A stretch of DNA of 64,000 bases, from positions 1 through 64,000 of the forward strand of contig NZ_PGTB01000005.1 of NCBI RefSeq assembly GCF_002786325.1, written 5' to 3'. Both the position numbers and the translations under genes were made by a program. Positions 61,662 to 64,000 of this stretch are shown in pieces; position 1 is the stretch's first letter; each line of letters opens with the position of its first letter. The DNA is from Pseudooceanicola lipolyticus (GTDB lineage Bacteria > Pseudomonadota > Alphaproteobacteria > Rhodobacterales > Rhodobacteraceae). The notes under the pieces are model-generated. The model was not told the origin of the DNA. It ran no database searches and worked only from the letters and a program-made list of their open reading frames with translations.

Positions 61662-62342
61662 TCAGGGGGCCGCGAGTTCGCCGACCGATCCATCAATATG
61701 CAACTCGGCGCCGGTGACGGCCTGCAGGTCATCGAAAGACAGGGCGCTCAATTTCTCGCGCAGAACGAAATGCCCGTCTTCGATGTCGATGACGGCGAGC
61801 GAGGTGTAGACCCGAGTGACACAGGCCACGCCGGTCAGCGGCATCGAGCAGTGCCGGACAAGTTTCGGATCGCCTTTCTTGGTGACGTGATCGGTAACCA
61901 CCGCCACGCGCTTGGCGCTTTGAACCAGGTCCATCGCCCCACCCACCGCCGGGACCGCGCCCTTGCCGGTGGACCAGTTGGCTAGGTCGCCATTTTCGGC
62001 CACCTGGAACGCACCCAGCACCGCAAGGTCCAGGTGACCGCCGCGCACCATGGCAAAGCTGTTGGCATGATCGAAGAAGGCGGCACCGGGGTTCAAAGTG
62101 ATTGCCTTTTTGCCGGCGTTGATGAGATCCCAGTCCTCTTCACCTGCCGCCGGCGCCCCGCCGAAGCCCAGCACGCCGTTTTCGGTGTGAAACACGATTT
62201 CGCGTCCCGGCACCTGGAATTGCGCAATCTTCTCCGGAAACCCGATACCGAGGTTCACATAGGCACCGTCTTCGATATCCTGCGCCGCGCGCCAGGCGAT
62301 CTGGTCGGTCGTCAGTTTGATCTCTTCCAATGCGGTGTTCAT
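61662..62342 (-). CDS. CoA-transferase family I, subunit B
   Basis: This 226-residue beta subunit (ScoB/PcaJ/AtoA type) contains the catalytic Glu in HTENGVLGFGG (about residues 49-59) and the family segment GGAMDLVQSAKRVAVVTDHV. It moves CoA from a donor acyl-CoA to an acid acceptor such as 3-oxoadipate, acetoacetate or another diacid. The ATG at 62342 overlaps the stop of subunit A as ATGA. It would activate the diacid made by the aldehyde dehydrogenase encoded alongside. Confidence 0.92.
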   Translation of the reverse strand: MNTALEEIKLTTDQIAWRAAQDIEDGAYVNLGIGFPEKIAQFQVPGREIVFHTENGVLGFGGAPAAGEEDWDLINAGKKAITLNPGAAFFDHANSFAMVRGGHLDLAVLGAFQVAENGDLANWSTGKGAVPAVGGAMDLVQSAKRVAVVTDHVTKKGDPKLVRHCSMPLTGVACVTRVYTSLAVIDIEDGHFVLREKLSALSFDDLQAVTGAELHIDGSVGELAAP

Positions 62343-63058
62343 GCCGTGACCTCCGGATAATGTGCCCCTCGGCGGATCAGAACTTCCTCCTGCTGGGGGT
62401 TGGACACTTCGACCACGCCATCGACGAATATGCCCGGAGTGACCACATGTTCGGGGTCGATCCCGCCCACCGGTACGATCCGGGTCACCTGCGCGATAGT
62501 CCGCTTGGCCGCCATTGCCATCAGCGGGCCGAAATTGCGGGCGGTCATCCGATAGGTCAGGTTGCCCATCGGATCGGCGGTTTCGGCCTTGATCAGTGCG
62601 AAATCGGCCTTCAGCCAACGCTCTTGCACATAGGTGCGGCCCTCGAATTCCGCCGTTGGCTTGCCTTCGGCCAATTCGGTGCCATAGGCGGTCGGCGTGT
62701 AGAATGCCGGGATGCCGGCGCCCCCCGCGCGGATGCGTTCGGCCAGGGTGCCCTGTGGCACCAGTTCCAGCTCGATCTTTCCGGCGAGGTAGAGGTCGTG
62801 AAACACTTTCGGGTCCGACGAGCGCGGAAAGGTGCAGATCATCTTGGCAACGATGCCATGCTCGATCAGTGCGGCAATCCCCACATGTCCGGTCCCGGCG
62901 TTGTTGTTCACAACCGTCAGGTTGCGCGGTCGGTGGTCGATCAGAGCGTGAATCAGTTCCACCGGCGAGCCGGCGCCGCCGAAACCGCCAATCATGACGG
63001 TGGCGCCATCTGGAATGTCCGCAACAGCTGTTGTGATATCCGGTATCGTCTTGTCCAC
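62339..63058 (-). CDS. CoA-transferase family I, subunit A
   Basis: This 239-residue alpha subunit (ScoA/PcaI/AtoD type) shows DGATVMIGGFGGAGSPVELI and NNNAGTGHVGIAALIEHGIV near the N-terminus. I start it with a GTG at 63058 because GGAGG lies 8 bases before it and the residues VDKTIPDI match the family start; the frame reads 33 codons further upstream without similarity. It forms the active transferase with subunit B. Divergent from dctP3. Confidence 0.9.
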   Translation of the reverse strand: MDKTIPDITTAVADIPDGATVMIGGFGGAGSPVELIHALIDHRPRNLTVVNNNAGTGHVGIAALIEHGIVAKMICTFPRSSDPKVFHDLYLAGKIELELVPQGTLAERIRAGGAGIPAFYTPTAYGTELAEGKPTAEFEGRTYVQERWLKADFALIKAETADPMGNLTYRMTARNFGPLMAMAAKRTIAQVTRIVPVGGIDPEHVVTPGIFVDGVVEVSNPQQEEVLIRRGAHYPEVTA

Positions 63059-63346
63059 GTCTCGCGCCTCCCTCGTGGTTTCCGCTTTGCTTCGGTCAGC
63101 CGTGGCGGCAAGGCAAGAAAATTGTTTGGATATTGATATTTGTTCAAATAGTGACATTCACGACGCGCATGTTGAACAAGACCGGCCCCGGCGACTCTTG
63201 CGGCAGGGGACAGGGTTTCACCGCTGTTGCCGGGCAGTCTGTTTGCCTGCCAAGCTATTGTCTGGGCCCACAATGCCGCGCCGCCGTCCTGCGTGTCCCG
63301 GCTTGTCTGACCGGTTTCCGGGGGCGGACGACGCACCGGACCTGGC
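63059..63346. promoter_or_regulatory. CoA-transferase promoter region with palindromes
   Basis: This is most of a 391-base gap between the divergent CoA-transferase and dctP3 genes. TATTTG-TT-CAAATA (63137-63150) is a perfect inverted repeat, and its core TTGTTCAA recurs inverted as TTGAACAA at 63172-63179. They lie about 80-120 bases upstream of the transferase start. No gene is visible. Confidence 0.45.
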
Positions 63347-63395
63347 TATTACTTTTGGTATAAGTTTTAAGCCGCGAATTCATTTTTCATAACGA
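63347..63395 (+). promoter_or_regulatory. Shared TRAP promoter signal, dctP3 copy
   Basis: TATTACTTTT (63347-63356), 31 bases, then CATAACGA (63388-63395), preceded by TTCAT and 4 bases. Box sequences and spacing are identical to the dctP1 copy at 51586-51634, although the intervening DNA is unrelated. The dctP3 start is 62 bases downstream. Confidence 0.7.
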
Positions 63396-63449
63396 GGCCG
63401 GCAAGCAATCATCTCCGACAGGTTCACGCTCGATTTAGGAGGAGATCGA

Positions 63450-64000
63450 ATGAAGCTGGCGCCTTTGCTGAAGGTTTCGACAACTTTATTGGCCGTTTTT
63501 GCCGCTGCCTGGGGCAGTACGGCACAGGCCAAAACCCTAACGGCGGCGATCGGAATGGGGCCGAAGAACTCGTCCGTCGTCGCCTATGAGTCCTTTGCCG
63601 ACTATGTCGCGGCGCATACGGATCTAAAGATCAAGGTCTATCCGATGTCGCTGCTCAGCATGAAGGAAACCCCGCAGGGCATCCGCGACGGTCTTGCCGA
63701 TCTCGGTTTCGTGGTGCCGGTGTATTTTCCGGCCGAGTACAAAGAGAGCAATCTGGTTGCCAATCTCTCGATGCTTTCCACTTCGGGCACCAAGGTGAAA
63801 AGCCCGGGCGCTGCGCTGGCCGGGGCGATGACCGAGTATATTTTCAACTGCGCAGAATGCATGGAGGAGTATCGCAGTCAGGGCCAGGTTTATCTAGGCA
63901 GCGTGTCCAGCAATGGGTATGACGTGCTTTGCACCAAGCCGATCAGCACGATTGACGATCTCAAGGGATCCAAGATGCGTTCGCCCGGCGGAAACTATTC
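63450..64000 (+). CDS. dctP: TRAP-type solute-binding protein DctP3 (island), 5' part
   Basis: The gene runs off the right edge after 183 codons. It begins with a signal peptide (MKLAPLLKVSTTLLAVFAAA, ending AQA) and continues KTLTAAIGMGPKNSSVVAYE and SMLSTSGTKVKSPGAALAGA, closely matching DctP1. The conserved CxxC (NCAECMEEYR) is present, and the last visible residues are KGSKMRSPGGNYS, at the conserved Arg. AGGAGGAG precedes the ATG. Whether dctQ and dctM genes follow cannot be seen. Confidence 0.92.
   Translation, partial: MKLAPLLKVSTTLLAVFAAAWGSTAQAKTLTAAIGMGPKNSSVVAYESFADYVAAHTDLKIKVYPMSLLSMKETPQGIRDGLADLGFVVPVYFPAEYKESNLVANLSMLSTSGTKVKSPGAALAGAMTEYIFNCAECMEEYRSQGQVYLGSVSSNGYDVLCTKPISTIDDLKGSKMRSPGGNY

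Overview
The window is high-GC, densely coded DNA from an alphaproteobacterium, most likely a member of the Rhodobacteraceae (Roseobacter type). This is inferred from the abundance of TRAP and ABC uptake systems, the gene types and the base composition; no rRNA or other marker gene is present. It is almost entirely catabolic: 57 protein genes (two cut by the window edges), one candidate leader ORF, no RNA genes, no CRISPR array and no insertion sequence that I could recognise.

Layout. (1) 1-2231: end of a 2-oxoacid dehydrogenase operon (E2, E3). (2) 2545-5767: MarR regulator and a two-component flavin monooxygenase with a LysR gene between oxygenase and reductase. (3) 5782-10934 (minus): five-gene dipeptide/oligopeptide-type ABC importer. 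(4) 11034-15405 (minus): two FAD oxidoreductases of the phytoene-desaturase fold flanking a MarR gene, plus a cyclase/formamidase-type hydrolase. (5) 15676-21532 (minus): GntR regulator, a complete TRAP transporter, a GlcD-type FAD dehydrogenase and an HpcH/HpaI aldolase. (6) 21754-29536 (minus): CaiC-like CoA ligase, EthD-like barrel protein, second cyclase, a DUF35-SDR fusion with a thiolase-like partner, and a ThDP enzyme. (7) 29880-31186: AhpD-type protein and divergent TetR gene around a perfect inverted-repeat operator. (8) 31286-36301: GlxA/AraC regulator divergent from acyl-CoA dehydrogenase, ADP-forming acyl-CoA synthetase and enoyl-CoA hydratase. (9) 36392-41741: phosphodiesterase divergent from a Ugp-type ABC importer, with Pho-box-like sites between them.

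(10) 42252-64000 is the most unusual region. It holds three Baeyer-Villiger monooxygenases (BVMO), four short-chain dehydrogenases, a GMC oxidoreductase, an HSL-type esterase, an aldehyde dehydrogenase and a two-subunit CoA-transferase, interleaved with the dispersed parts of a TRAP transporter: one DctM, one DctQ and three related DctP proteins. The enzyme set matches, step by step, the alcohol - ketone - lactone - hydroxyacid - oxoacid - diacid - diacyl-CoA logic of cycloalkanol/cycloalkanone degradation, so I infer an alicyclic (possibly terpenoid) degradation island. A BVMO-SDR-SDR block is duplicated, with patches of near identity that suggest gene conversion. The isolated dctM and all three dctP genes carry the same upstream signal (TTCAT-N4-CATWA 58-63 nt before the first start codon, with a second box about 41 nt further upstream), which ties the scattered transporter genes into one apparent regulon.

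A repeated organisational theme is a strong GC-rich stem-loop directly after each solute-binding-protein gene (five of five complete cases). It would let binding protein be made in excess over membrane components.
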